A DNA stretch of 64,000 nt, taken from Chaetoderma sp. LZ-2023a. Its lineage: Eukaryota > Mollusca > Caudofoveata > Chaetodermatida > Chaetodermatidae. Shown piece after piece: positions 1-13,590 of the stretch. The translations under genes and the position numbers were made by a program. The stretch spans positions 44,132,914 to 44,196,913 of the forward strand of contig CM067373.1 in NCBI GenBank assembly GCA_034401795.1. The letters run 5' to 3'. Position 1 is the stretch's first letter. Every line of letters starts with the position of its first letter. The notes under the pieces were generated by a model. That model searched no databases. It saw nothing but the letters and a program-made list of their open reading frames with translations, and was not told the origin of the DNA.

Positions 1-115
1 ATGACTGGCTCGGTTACCGAGCCAGACATTTCAGTGGTAAAATGTCAAAAATTCTCTTCTCTTGGCCTGTAAATGTACATTCCTTAAGACCACTGCCGAT
101 GCTGGTTTTGTCATG
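1..115. mobile_element. MITE family II, right half (cut by window edge)
   Basis: The segment carries the palindromic centre ctggctcggttaccgagcc and the outer arm tctcttggcctgtaaatg that recur in full copies at 7088-7331 and 16951-17190. Between 116 and 720 nothing recognisable was seen. Confidence 0.6.
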
Positions 116-723
116 AAAAGGTTAAGTGTTTATTATCCAAAATCCAATGATTTTCTGGCAGCAAGTGAAATGCTAACAAGAATTCAAATGTTGAATCTTT
201 GTTAAAGGCAGAAAGTTAACATTTATGGCAATGTCATCATCCGAAAACTGATACCTATGTCTGACTTTCTGCATCGTGAAGCAAGAGACAAAAACCACTT
301 ACACTTGAGTGATCTATAGATACTGATGCTATTTAGTCAAACGTATTAATTTCATAGTGACCTGAATGATTTATAATTGAAATGATTAAATATAAACTGT
401 ACAAAGTGGGACTAAGTAAACACAGGACACAACATCAACAAGCAGTCAACTAATTACTTGTTTCTAAATGGGGAATATCGAGCGATAACAACAATAACAA
501 TAAAACACAACACACACCATGCTAACTCTACCTGGACAGTTCGCTACCAATTGTCTCCCTTTAAAGCAGGTCAAAGGATATATGTAGATATATGTAGATC
601 ATACACTTACAAACATATTCTTATAAACAGTTTCTTATCTCGCTACAAACTCCTAGTATTCATGAATTATTTAACTGTCTCACTGCTGCAAGCCATTACA
701 CAATAATTTCAATGAGCAAAAAC

Positions 724-832
724 TCTTGACATGGTAAATATTTTGAAAACAATTTGACTGAAAGTTATTGGTGGCTTAGTCACCAACACCTTTCAGTCAA
801 ATTATTTTCAAAATATTTACCATGTCAAGAGA
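724..832. mobile_element. Long palindrome, intact foldback element
   Basis: Arms of about 50 bp (tcttgacatggtaaatattt .. aaatatttaccatgtcaaga) are inverted around a short loop ggtggcttagtcacc. It is the uninterrupted relative of the palindrome that flanks the LINE at 3735-3776 and 6952-6995. Confidence 0.75.
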
Positions 833-894
833 CATAAACTTTGTTTTATGTTGTCTGTAAAAACTCAGCAGTCAGACAGTTAATGGTCAAGAAA

Positions 895-1050
895 AAAATT
901 GTGCTTAATAAATCTCCATTAGCAGGCCAAGCAGAATCTTTTTTGCAAATTTACCACTGGAATGACTGGCACAGTTAATGAACCAGTTATTCAAGTGGTA
1001 ATTTTGCAAAAATATTCTCTTGGCCTGTAAATGGGCATTTTAAAGTCCAT
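895..1050. mobile_element. MITE family II copy, diverged
   Basis: Inverted arms (caggccaagcagaatctttt / aatattctcttggcctgtaa) surround a centre of accactggaatgactggc and its imperfect complement. The outer ends are not clear. Confidence 0.55.
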
Positions 1051-1063
1051 TGTAGAAGATATT

Positions 1064-1163
1064 TTTGACTGCCTTGACCATTACAATGTTTGACTGCCTT
1101 GACCATTACAATGTTTGACTGCCTTGACCATTACAATGTTTGACTGCCTTGACCATTACAATG
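1064..1163. repeat. 25-bp tandem repeat, 4 copies
   Basis: Four head-to-tail copies of a 25-bp unit containing gactgccttgaccattacaa. They are identical apart from the edge bases, so the array is young. From 1164 to 1743 no gene or repeat was recognised. Confidence 0.9.
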
Positions 1164-1743
1164 TTCATATACAGAAACGTAATGTCACTAGGTATCCATT
1201 AACAGCTATGACTGGGATGCTCAGATTAAGCATATATTAACAACTTTAGTATGAAGTAAATTATATTTGCTAAACCGAATTGTCATAATTAACTAAATTC
1301 ACAAAGTTCATGGCCAATATAGGTTCAATAACATACACTAACACTTACCTATTAGAAATATTCGACAAAATTTCAACAATATACTACGCCTGAAAAGGCA
1401 ATAAATTCCGGTGATCTTGATTTGGGGTATGGCAGATTAAAGAAGGTACTGGATAGGTTCAAGGCTTAGCCTGCAGATAAATTCTAGGCTTTCCAAGAAT
1501 TATTCATATTTAAAAGCAGTTATATTGAATTCTATATCTAAGCAAATCATTGGAGAAAAGAAACGACTCGGGATGTTTATTTATGATTAATTCCTCATAA
1601 GACCAATGTTTTTGGAATTTCATGACAAAAATTTAATGCTAAATAAAACAATCATCTTACACAACTAACAATTATGACAAGCATAAATTCTTAATGATAA
1701 TTAATCTTAATAAAATACAGAGTAGTAACTGTTCACTGCATAC

Positions 1744-1825
1744 CTTTGTATTCCAATATTACTGCTGGTTCCAAGTAGATAGAGCGCATTCAGAATCTTA
1801 TAGGAGGCCAACTGAATCTCACCCT
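1744..1825 (-). CDS. RyR: RyR exon 16 of this window
   Basis: The exon is 82 bases, phase 1 in and phase 2 out, with acceptor TGTTTTCAG and donor GTATGC. It encodes [20 protein letters not shown] then NIGIQ, matching the RyR segment LDxxQVSxYxIxxxLYxLGT. The following exon (the RPALGECL segment) was looked for in 1-1743 and not seen, so it should lie beyond the window. Confidence 0.9.
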
Positions 1826-4800
1826 CTGAAAACACACAAACAATAGTTAAGCGTGAATACGTTTGTTTGTCTGAAGTTTAGGTACCAGAATCAAGCTAGA
1901 CATTAGAAGTATGTGTTACTTATACACAATAGTACAAAACAATCATGGTCAATAGACATACATCTTAAAGACCACCTTCAATCCATTTCTAGCCATGTCA
2001 CGCCCATTTTCTAGCTTAGCTCTGTAAACCTTGTTTACATAAATTAAAATCAATTTTAATACTTTGAAATCCCAGAATCTCAATTTCAAAGTAATTATAT
2101 AGGTAAAATGTTGAATATTTTGAAACTAATTTGACTGGGAGTTGTTGCTGCCATCGTTTCAAGATATTCCACAAATATTTATTAAATTGTAAGCTCACCA
2201 AATACAATTCAGACAGCTACCGTCAGCACTTTGTCGCTTTGTGTGTTGGAAGTACGTCATTTCATTGTGACACTACGTATTAACAGTGACGTAATTTGAT
2301 TAAATGATATCAGATATCTGTGTTTATCTATAATCAGAGTACAGTACACACCAAGATCTTCATGTACTCACAGAAGTTATCTACTACATATATTCAACCA
2401 TACTTTACAAAACACCTCTGTGCAAAGATGACCTACTTCCCCATAAAACAGAAGAAACATTTTATTTGACACCTCAAAAATTGCAAAATATTTTGGGTCT
2501 CCTGTGGCTTTTTCATACTTATATACAGAAAATTTAACTTAAATTTTGCTTCAGCCTTCCTCACCAATGAGATCATCTCCATACTGTTGATTGCCGATGT
2601 GATCGTACAGCGATGACAGGACGGGTAAGAGCACCATGTGTACATAGTTCAGACTGGTCGCACCTTTAATGATCGTGCCTTTCACATGACTGAAGCGACC
2701 TTTATTCAGATTCTCAACAAGCTGTGTCAGATCGTCGGCAGCATTGTTGAAGAATGGCAGGATGTTAGCACGAACCATCTCCGGGCTGTTCTTCACCACC
2801 GACCTGATCATAAACCAGAATGGTAACACTTTAACCAATGAATTCCCTGCACCTCTATCTCAGGGAAAACAAACAGGAAAGCTGTTGAATATTTTGAATT
2901 TAATTTGACTTGAAGCCATTGCTGCCTTATGACAGCACCGGCTTCCAGTCAATTTAATTTTAAAATATTCAACAGAATACGATTTATATCATAAAGAATT
3001 AAATTTTTCAGGGATTTGTCATTGACAGGGTTAATGGTCAGGATTGGACAAGGAAGTTTAGATTTCTGCTAACTGAATGTCTATTTACAGGTCACAAGAA
3101 TATTTTTGAAAATTTATCAGAGGAATGACTGGCTCCAGCTAGTGTGTATGTGCATGTATGTATGCGTGTGTGTGTGTGTGCATGCGCGTGTGCTAAAACA
3201 AGACCTGGCAGCAAAACGCTACTATGGTGCCACCACCATGGCATCAACCAAAGACGTTTCGCATATTTGCTGATGGGTAAGACAACCTACCTTGCATCCA
3301 CTGCTTGAATGAGCACCTGTAGACACCTCACAGAGATGTTGACATCATGTCCAAATGCCGTGATCCGTGACCGCAAGGTCTGAGCAAGCTTACAAAACAA
3401 ACTGAAATCAATCAGAAAAACAATCGAAATTGTACTGAGGAAATAGGGATAGAAGCAGCAGAGATAAAACTTATTACAAGACAAGAGGTGACAGGCAGCT
3501 TGTCTTTCTGTAATTGTTTGAGCTCAGATACTATTCCTAAGTCATTTGTACTTGTAAGTTTGATTGTAAATTACATTTCATACAGAGTGTGTATATGTAG
3601 GAGGGCATGCATGAGAGACTTAAAGATGTGATTCTCTAAGAGCTGAAATGTATTCATAATGAAGAATATACTTAACTGTCTCACTGATGCAAGCCACCTG
3701 ACAATAATTTCAATGAGCAAAAACTCCTGACTTGCTGAATATTTTGAAAACAATTTGACTGAAAGTTGTTGGTGGCATGTATGATGTATGATTACTGTAT
3801 TCTGCGGCTGCAGTAGTAGAAACATCCTACAGCTGCAATCAGTCCTTCTTCGCTTTTGCTCACTGTGTCTTGTCCTCAGCCAAAATCCTTAGCTTCCTCA
3901 GGTCCATTCTTGACTTGAGTGTACCGAGTCCTGCTTTCTTGTCACTTCGTAGCACGCTTAGCACATTTATGCGATGATGTCCTCTCCCTGCTTTGTATTT
4001 GCTGGTTCTGAGTATCGTGAATTCCTAGGCTCTCTGTGCTGGTGTCTCTTCCGGCATCCTTAGCACATGGCCAAACATGGACCATCTTTGCTAGGCGACT
4101 TTTACAGACAGTGGCGACGTATTACACATCTTGTATATTGCATCGTTGGAAATTATGCTGTCTGGCCATCGGTGTCCAGTGACGGTGCGTAGGAGTTTGC
4201 GGTGGCAGGCATCGAGTTTATCTAGAGCTGCCTTTGGAGCTGCCCAGCTGTTACAGTTATACAGCATCAAGGATACGCAGGTCGCATTGTATAAAAATAA
4301 CCGCTTTATCTCAAGGGCATCTTTGATCTACGAATCCATAGCTTCCAGAAGGACTGGAAAGCTATATTCCCCATGACGCAGCGTGCAGATATTTCAGCAG
4401 TACTGCAAAGCAGTGAGCCCAGGATTTTACTTTTCCTCCATGGTTTGCCGCCACGAAGTGGCTCGTCATTTTCTATAGTTTCGTGCTTTGTCGATAGGTA
4501 TATGTGGGTGAACTCTGTTTTGGATTCATTCATAAAGAGATTCTCAATTTTTAGTTTGCTTGCAGCTATTGGGAGAAGTTCGTCAAGGGGTTTCTTTTCT
4601 TCGTCTACGAAGTCCACATCATCGGCATATTCCATCTCTAGCGACATGCCCAGTATTGACACTGGGGGGTTTGGTCTTGTGGAACTTTCCCGCACAGATT
4701 TCAATGCGGCAGCAACGTAGGTGAAAAACACCAAAGATAGACCATCTCCCTGTGGGGAGCCGATTGATGTCTCAAACTCTACAGACTTCAATGACGTGAT

Positions 4801-7800
4801 TCGTACTCTCAGTTTGGTGTCTGCAAGCAGTGGCCTCACTAGTCGTAGCTCATCTTCATTGCAACTGGCCTGGCGTAGTACATTTAGGATCTTTGAGCGG
4901 TTAAATGTGTCGAAGGCTCGTGACATGTCAATGCCCATTTTGTGGAAGTCCCAGTGTTTGGACATGACTACCGACACAAGCATGTGTTGAGCCCATGTCT
5001 GCGCAGCTGCATCCACGTTTGAAGCCACTTTGACATGATCCGGTGAAGTAATCGCTCTTGTCTCAGATGTGGCATAAGAGTAACATTGGATAGGATTTTC
5101 CATATGCTGATGAGGAGCACAATGGGCCGCAGATTGGCTGGTCGGCCAGGTGGCTTCTTGGGCTTGAGTAGTGCGATAAGGATGCCTTGGCCTACAGCAT
5201 CGATGGGAAGGTGGTGCATAAAAGCTGAATTGTTTAGGTGCGTGATCGGTTTTGAGATAATATCACTTGCATATTTGAATAGTTCATTGCTCATGCCATT
5301 AGGTTCAGATGCGCATCCATTTTTCAGGGCTTTAAGTGCCTTCTCAACTTCTGCTGTTTTAATTGGTCTTAGTAATGGCCCGGGGTCTCCTGCGAATGGG
5401 TGCTCATCATCGTTGTCAGTGAACTGTTCCTTGAACCATTCTCGGATCGCCTTGGCTTTTCCCTGGTCAGTCCCGATAAAGTGTCCTTCAGAGTTGTGTA
5501 TAGTGAGTGGTGGTGTGTAGTCAGTAACTCTCAAGGCTCGGACTGCCCGAAACATTTTGTGACAGTCGGCAGTGATTTTATCTGCTAGGGAGTCTGCCTG
5601 TTGAATAGCAAAATCTTTTAAGCGTTCGCTAATGTGGCACAGAATAATATTGCGCTCCAGGCGTAGTTTGGTGCGGTCTTCACTTTGGCCACTTTGATAG
5701 ATGCGCCGCCGTAACACTCTGTTCTGCTGACAGTTTTACTACTAGAGGGTAGTCAATATACCTGGTTTGGTTGTTTTTAAGAACACCTATGGTGCTGGTA
5801 GCGGATGATTCCATAGATTTCAGTATTTTGGTTAGGGCTTCGTTTGGATCGGAGCTGACATCGATGTTAGCTATCTGATCCTCGAGGGCTTTTTTGTATG
5901 ACATTTGAGTGTCAGTGACGCTGATGAGCTTGGGTAGGTTGTAGGTGACTCTACCCTCTTGCCTGGTATGGTGTTTATATATTAGGTAGAGATCGTTCAT
6001 CTGAAGGCGTATAATGACTAGCTTATGGTCAGAATTGAGGTCTGTGCCTCCATACGAATGAGCGTTCCTGAGTAAGCGTTTTGCTTCTGTCTTGCATAGT
6101 ATGAAGTCTATTTGATTGAAGACAGCTGTTGTAGCCTTAGACCCTTTTGGGGCTTTGCAATCAGTAATGTGTCAAGTCCATGTTGTCCGGTGACGGCATG
6201 GGCGTTTGAAAGCCGTATTTGTGACAAATAGGTCATTGGACCTAAGGAATGCCACCAGTGCATCTCCATTGCTGTTGCGTGTGCCCTCTCCATAAGATCC
6301 CATGCATAAGCCAAGTCCTGAACTTTTGTCCGCAATTCCGAGTTTACCCAGCTTGGAGTTGAAATCTCCACATACGAACAGTTGCCATCTAGCTGGGATT
6401 GTAATGGCGGAGCTCAGTTTTGCATAGAAGAAATCTAATATTGCTGGCTTGGCTTTTTCTGTAGTTTGGCCATATTCATTGACAATTCGACACTTAGTGG
6501 TGGTGTGTTTTCGCGCAGGTATAGCCAGGTCGATGAACGCGATCACTGACGTATCCAAAACTAATGACATAATCCAAGACCCTTGATCCGATTACAAAGC
6601 CTAAGCCCCGGTATGTGGCCTGTTTTTGCTCCATGAGCACTAGCTTATGCTGCTCTGAGTGTTTAACTACATTAGTCTCTTGAATGCATGCAATATCCAT
6701 GTTATAGTGTTCACAGTCTGTACCTAAGGTTTGCCTCTTTGATGTTGCACTCAGACCACGTACATTCCACGTAGCTATGGTAAGCTCCTAGGAAGATTGC
6801 GTCGTCCGAGGATGTCGAGCACAGTTTCTTGTTTGAAGGGTAGACATAATCAGTTGCCTCTGAATGCGGATGTCAGCCCGCAATTCTTGATGACTTAGTT
6901 TCCCAACAAAGTTAGTACTTACGGAGGAGACCGGCGTGAAGGTGTCATCTTTCTCCACCGACAACTTTCAGTCAAATTGTTTTCAAAACATTTAACAAGT
7001 GCAGAGATATAACACTTGGAACATGTCATCTCCAAAAACTCAGCAGTTAGACAGTTAAGGTACCTCTCATATGCTAGATGACACATATTAACCCGTTAAA
7101 CCTCGAATTTATTCAAGAGAATTTTAATTTTCTCATAGAAAATGTCCATTTGCAGACCAAGAGAAGACGTTTGGAAAATTTACCACTGGAATGACTGGCT
7201 GGGTTATCAAGCCAGTCATTCCAGTGGTAAATTTTCAAAAATAGGCTTCTCTTGGTCTGCAAATGGACATTTCTCATTCTCAAGACCAGTGGTGAAGCCG
7301 TTTTCGGCTAATATGAGTGTTAAAGGGTTAATTTTTATTCGGAAAACGATGTAATGTTCTGTTTCAGCAGAGGACTCTCTATATCTTCCCAGTCCTGAAT
7401 TGTAAATAGATAGTGAATCAGGATTAATAACATACATAAAAAGAATAAGTACATCAAGTCTTTGCGACATTTGGAAAAACTTTACCATTGTACCTAATTC
7501 TCAGATGCTTGAGGCCAGGTTGCTATTCAGGCCACTAAGTCAAGCCATCTTCCTCTTTATGAGCATAGATAACATGCAGCTTAACAGATGATTAATTATT
7601 CAAACAGGTGATAATTACTTGAGTATGGTCAACTTATCATACCTGGCTGTCATTTCCTTCTCCTTTGGTGAAGCCATTGCTACATGACTCTGCTGTATTG
7701 GCAAGGCGATGAAGTACACACGATGTGCATGGAAATATCGCTCAACGAATGGCAGAACAACCTGGAAATGTATGACAAATGAAAGTTATCTAAGGCAGCA

Positions 7801-10800
7801 GACATGACAAATGAACGAGAAAGCACATCTGTCTTTATCCCAGGTCAATCCCGCATAAAACGACTTCTGTACTAGTCATCATGAGAAATGTCGATTTGCA
7901 GGCTAAGAGAAGACTATTTTTGAAATTTACCACTGGAAGGACTGAGCCAGCCATTTCAGTGTTAATTTTAAAAGGTAGTCCACTTTTGGCCTGCAAACTG
8001 ATATTCATTCAACAACTTGGACTGGGCCCCGTGCATAGAGCCCTTTTGCTTTTTCTGCAAATCACACATCCCATACAGATCATGGCATGGTATGGTATGT
8101 TGTGCTATGGTATGGCATGATATATGGCATGGTATGATATGTTGTGCTATAGTATGATATATTGTACGTCATGGCATGACATGTGCCACGGTATGGTATA
8201 TATTGTATGGCATGCTGTGTTATGCAATAGTATAGAATGGTATGGCGTGGCATTGTATGGTATGGTATGGCATGGAGTTGTATGGTACTGTGTTGTATGG
8301 CATGGCGTTATATGGTTTGGTGTGGTATGGCATGACATTGTATGGTGTGGTATGGCACGGTGTGGCATGGTAGGGTATGACACGGCGCTGTATGGTATGG
8401 CATGGCATTATATGGTTTGGTGTGATATGGTATGGCACACGCTCTATGGTATGGCATGGCGGGTTATGGTATGGAATGGTGTTGTATGGTATGGTATAGC
8501 ATGACACTGTATGGTATGGTGTGGCATGGTATGACATGGTGTTGTATGGTATGGTATGGCGCTATATGGTATGGTGTGGCATGGCGGTGTATGGTATGGC
8601 GTGGTATGATATGGCATGGTGTATGGTATGGTATGGCATGACCTTGTATGGTATGGTGTGGTATGGCACTGTCTGTATGGTATGGTGTGGCAAGGCATGG
8701 TATGGTATTGTCTGGTATGGTGTCGCCTGGCGTGGTATGGTATGGCATGGCATGTCATGGTATGACATGACGTGGTATGGTATGGTATGGAATGGAATGG
8801 TGTGGTATGGTATATGGCATTGCATATGGTGTGGCATGCGTTATATTGTATGACATGGTGTGGTATGGCATCGCATGCCACTGTATGGTATGGTATGGTG
8901 TTGAAATGTATGGCATTGTATGGTATGGTATGCCAGTTTATGGTATGGTATGGCATGGCGTGGTATATGATATGCTATTGTATGGTATGATATGCCATTG
9001 TATGGTATGGATGACATGGTATGGCATGGCACGGTATGGCATGGCATAGTATGGTATGGCATGGTATGGTACACACAAATAAATGACATCTAAGTCATCT
9101 AAAATACAGTTTGAAAATCATTTTCATTGTGAAGCAGACTTGATGCAATGATGGTATCGCACAAATCTGTATAGTTTGATTGAGATCGGATAAGCAATTG
9201 ATGAGGTAAAACTGACAGAGGATGTCTTTTGGATCACAATATAGAACCATCTTCGCTAAGGGCTTGATAAAGATTTTTTCTTGACCAATCTTGAAAAAAG
9301 AAATTCCAAAATTTTTAAGATGTTCAAATGCTGCTGTGAATGATGAACATTCTAGAACTTTTTTGTAAATTAAATAAACACAAATTTTGGAATGGTGATA
9401 AAAATCGGCGATAATACATTATGTATAAATGAATAGGCTAGCCTAGGGAGTAGCTAATACGAAAATAAACCGCAAAACATCACCATGTACATGTCACAGG
9501 TCACCATTATTTTACAAGCAGATATTTCTATTTTATCGCATTTTTTCTGTTGTTTAGGTTAATTGTTTAAATTGGAAAATATGGCCACCTTTTGAATTAG
9601 TTAATGGAGCATATACATGTATATCATACTTTATCAGCTATTTTAAGGATATCGCTCAGTACCCCCTTTAAGCTCCAAATGTGAAGACTTCAACAGTGAA
9701 CATTATCATTTAGGTAACAAGTTAACAAATTTAGGTCCATAATGAAGATTCAATCAAAGAATTCATAATGACCACAGTGATCCGATCAATCAATCAGATT
9801 CAAGTGTTAAATTCCTATTCAGCAGAACCTAAAATATAGCCAGTTATATATCCAGTCCACAAACCAAACTCCTGTAGCGGGACTGGCAAATTTGTTCGAT
9901 TTGAAGAGGTTTCTTCTTGACAGCTTGGTTACATTTCTATATAAGAACTGAATGCACAAAAGAAATATATCACGGTCTCAAAAGGTGGTCATTTAACAAA
10001 TATATCCTTCCCGCAATAAGTGGTCATTTAAGAAATATATCCTTCCCTCAGTGGTCATTTAAGAAATATATCCTTCCATCAAAAAGTGGTCATCTAAGGC
10101 ACGCTTCTCTTAAGTATTGCATTAGCATCTTCATACAAGATATACACCTGTGCAAAAGTTAAGCACCACCCTATTTTTACGCACATGCGAGGGTATATTC
10201 ATGTGCTATGAAGAAAGCAATAGCATAAACATTTATGTACCCATACATCTTAGTGCAAGAGGTAATAATGCAACTAGAGGAATGCTGATTATGATGGTGG
10301 GGAAACACTATGTTTTTGTTTGAACTTGAAAACGAGGCCTGAATATGGTTACGTTGACACAACTGACAACTATTGCCCTACAGTTGACACACGTGGCTAG
10401 ATTGTCATAAATGGTGTCTGAAAACGAAGTTTAACATCTGTGCACGAGTTTGAGACTGTCATTATTAATACCGGGTATATCCACCTTGTGCCTGGATGAC
10501 GGCCTGGACACGACGTCTCATGCTGGTCACCAACCGACTGATACGCCATTGTGGTATTCGTTGCCATTCAAGATGGAGTGCGTCTGTTAATTCCTGTAGG
10601 TTCTGCACAGGAGGATCCCTCCTTCTCACCATGTTTCCCAGAATGTCCCAGATATGCTCAATAGGGTTCATGTCAGGGCTCCTTGCTGGCCATGGTAGGG
10701 TTTCGATGGCATTCTGGCGGAGGTATTCATGCACAGCTCTAGCACGATGTGGTCGGGCGTTGTCATCCATGAATATAGGGTGGGTTCCAGGTGCATGATT

Positions 10801-13540
10801 TACAAAATGAGGGACCACAACTCTATCCAGTATGGAATCTTGATATCTTTGTCCATTTAGTGTTCCAGGTACAGTCAACAGATCCAGCTTACAATCAAAT
10901 GAGATGCACCCCCATATCATAACGGAACCTCCACCAAATGGAACTTCTTCCATGATGTTACGTTGGTCGTACGCCGTGCGTCTGGACCTCCATACACGAG
11001 TTCGACCATCTGTGGCATGAAGCAGGAACCGACTTTCATCGGACCAGTGTACCCGTCTCCAGGATCTCATGTTCCAGTGTCTTCTTTCGTTGCACCACCT
11101 CAGACGCTCCTCTTTGTGGTGTGCAGTGAGGAGAGGACGTCTGACAGGTCTCCTAGCTTTCATGCCAGCAGCATAGTCTCCTTTTGACGGTAGACATTGA
11201 CACTCTATTGCGCGTTTCCCATTGCTGGCTGAGCACTCTGAATGGTGAATGGAGATCTCCTAACAAGGCGTACTAGGGCTCGATCATCACGGGCAGTAGT
11301 CTTCTTCGGTCTTCCAGATCTAGGCCTGTCCTTCACCTCGTTAGTTTGCCCATGTTTTGCAATCAAACGACTGATTACAGTATGGTTAATGTTCAGCTGT
11401 CTGCCAATCTCTCTGCATGACATACCAGTGGTATGCATGCCTATGATTTGCCATTTCACACGATCACTTAACCTTCGTCTTGCCATAGCGGTTCACAATC
11501 AAGAGCTAATTCTCTCTGTACAAATAAACCACAGTCATGAACACAAAATTCCTAATCTTGTCGCCTAAATCTGTATGTAATGTTCTACACCTCAAACTGG
11601 ACTTTTACATAACTGAACACGTGTGCTGTTTCCCGCCAAGCACGGACATCAAGCGGCGTGAAGTCATGCATGCATGTGCATTTCGTACTTGGAATTATGT
11701 CAGCTAACGCGGGGACAAAAAGTATGGCAGCCTAGTTGTACCATCATGTTTCTACGTTCTATTGTTTTTGCTGGTGCTTAACTTTTGCACAGGTGTATAT
11801 AATTTAACAGAAACAAAGGGTTTAGTTGGGCAGGCTTAGCAAGCTCACGTGTGTGGCATGGGAGGAATTGTGGTAGAGGTGGTCAGGCCTGTCGGGGGGC
11901 ATAGTATAAGCAGTCAGGTCTATGCCTCACCTGGAGGCTATGTAGTAGGAGGGGCATTCATGTGTCTGTTGTGAGGCGAGATAGGAGCAGGGTAGTTCTG
12001 ATGTGTGTGCTGTGGTGAGATAGGAGCAGGGGTGCTCATATTTGCTATGTGGCGAGGTAGGGTAAGGGCACACAGGTGTGTAGCAGAGGTAGGAGTATCG
12101 TGTTTAAGTATCTGCCATGAGGCGGGGTAGAAGTATGGGTGCTTAGGTGTGGGCCGGGAGTCAAGGTAGTTAGAGAAGTCGCTCTAAGCTCGCAGATATG
12201 TGGCAGGAAGTGAGGTAGTCGAGAGGCTCATCGAACTAATTGCTTGGAACGACGATATCGTGTAGCTTCAGTTTGCATAAATTATTCAGCAACTAGTCAT
12301 ATGGTGCTATGGATAAATAATGTGCCTATAACTGTGACAAACTATCTATAGCTGCTACAATGGCCCTTTCCATCATTAGCTATGCCCCACCCATCTCTAG
12401 CTAAGCTCCACCAACACCTCACTCATGTTGGGATCGATCGATCTCTGAACTCCCTGACAATCAATTTCCAGAAAACTATACAGCTAAGTTGTTGAATATT
12501 TTGAACCTAATTTGACTGGGTGCTGTTGCTGCCTATGGCAGCAACATCGTCAAGTCAAATTAGTTTCAAAATATTCAAAAGCATGTTTATTAAATAGTAG
12601 AGACATACCATTCTTATGTGTCAGACTATTAAGAGTTAAAGGCGAGTCTAATAAAATCATTTATGATGTAATGATTATGACGTCATCCTACACGCCGCTT
12701 AGCTGATTATGATGTCATATGACATAAAATCATTGATGGATACTCTAGAAAGGCGAATTAAGTCATTAATCAAGAAACTATCACAGTTTCTAAACTTTTG
12801 GTTTTGCCAATAGAATCACATATAATGCTTGGAGAGGTATTATTAGGGACATAAATAACTCCTATCACCACTTCCAAACTGTTTGCTTTGCCAAGAGAAA
12901 ACCTGCATATCACGCTGTCTCACAATATATACCTACCTTTCCAAAGAATTTGACATCTTTTGTAGCTGTTGAAAAGCTTCCACGGCGAGTAAACCGCTGA
13001 CTCGGATTAGTTTGTGCCATATTCACTGAGGCCTGGTCAACATAATCCAGCAGCTTTTCAAGCAAGCTATAAGCAAAGCGCTTCTCCATCGAAGACACAC
13101 CCACACCACTGTCTGCCTCAGAATCCTTGCTCTGCCTAGAAGTAGGATCACGTCCAGACTGTAAGCCCATATCCCCACTATTGTCCAGCCAATTAGAAAT
13201 CGGTTATGATATCCAAGCAGCCAATCAGCAGCAGCGGATTGTTGTTAATGCATTGAATAAGTCAGCAACCATTTAGTGATATAAATTGGTGTCAATTACC
13301 AGTAAAATATGAGCCCATCACCAGTTGAGATTGAGACAGAGAGTAATCCAGATAAATGTTCCAGAAACAGCAGCAGAAGTGTGCCAGAATGTGAGGCAAT
13401 GAAAGAGAAGAGATATAAGGACATTGTTTACATAATTAATTAAGTATTAACAAGGATATTAGTGATTATCCAGATATGAACACAACAGCATGCACATAGA
13501 ATCAATAATTTGGAAAAACTGTGATGTGCTAAATTAGTGT

Positions 13541-13590
<50 letters not shown>

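Larger units (their letters stand above)
3777..6951 (-). mobile_element. RTE-like non-LTR retrotransposon, decayed
   Basis: An APE-type endonuclease remnant is followed by a reverse transcriptase remnant, all on the minus strand. The total of ~3.2 kb is the usual length of RTE-clade LINEs. The 3' end runs into a short CAT/CATA-type tail (3777-3800), also typical. An antisense 3' fragment of the same family is at 22815-23085. The element separates the two arms of a palindromic MITE (left arm ~3735-3776, right arm 6952-6995), so it inserted there. Several frameshifts and stops make it inactive. Clade assignment is by motif impression only. Confidence 0.8.

Noticed and set aside
458..706. 82-codon plus-strand frame
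   Set aside because: No recognisable family, composition like intron, no neighbouring exon in phase.
4131..5588. Plus-strand open frames opposite the LINE
   Set aside because: They are complements of the RT coding sequence; the RT motifs are on the minus strand.
8124..9089. Several open frames rich in M/W/Y/G or H/T/I/P
   Set aside because: They are translations of the TATGG-type satellite on both strands.
10496..11568. Plus-strand open frames opposite the Tc1-like element
   Set aside because: They mirror the transposase coding strand and carry no motif.
12512..12706. 64-codon frame across a MITE
   Set aside because: It runs through the palindrome of MITE family I and is not conserved in other copies.
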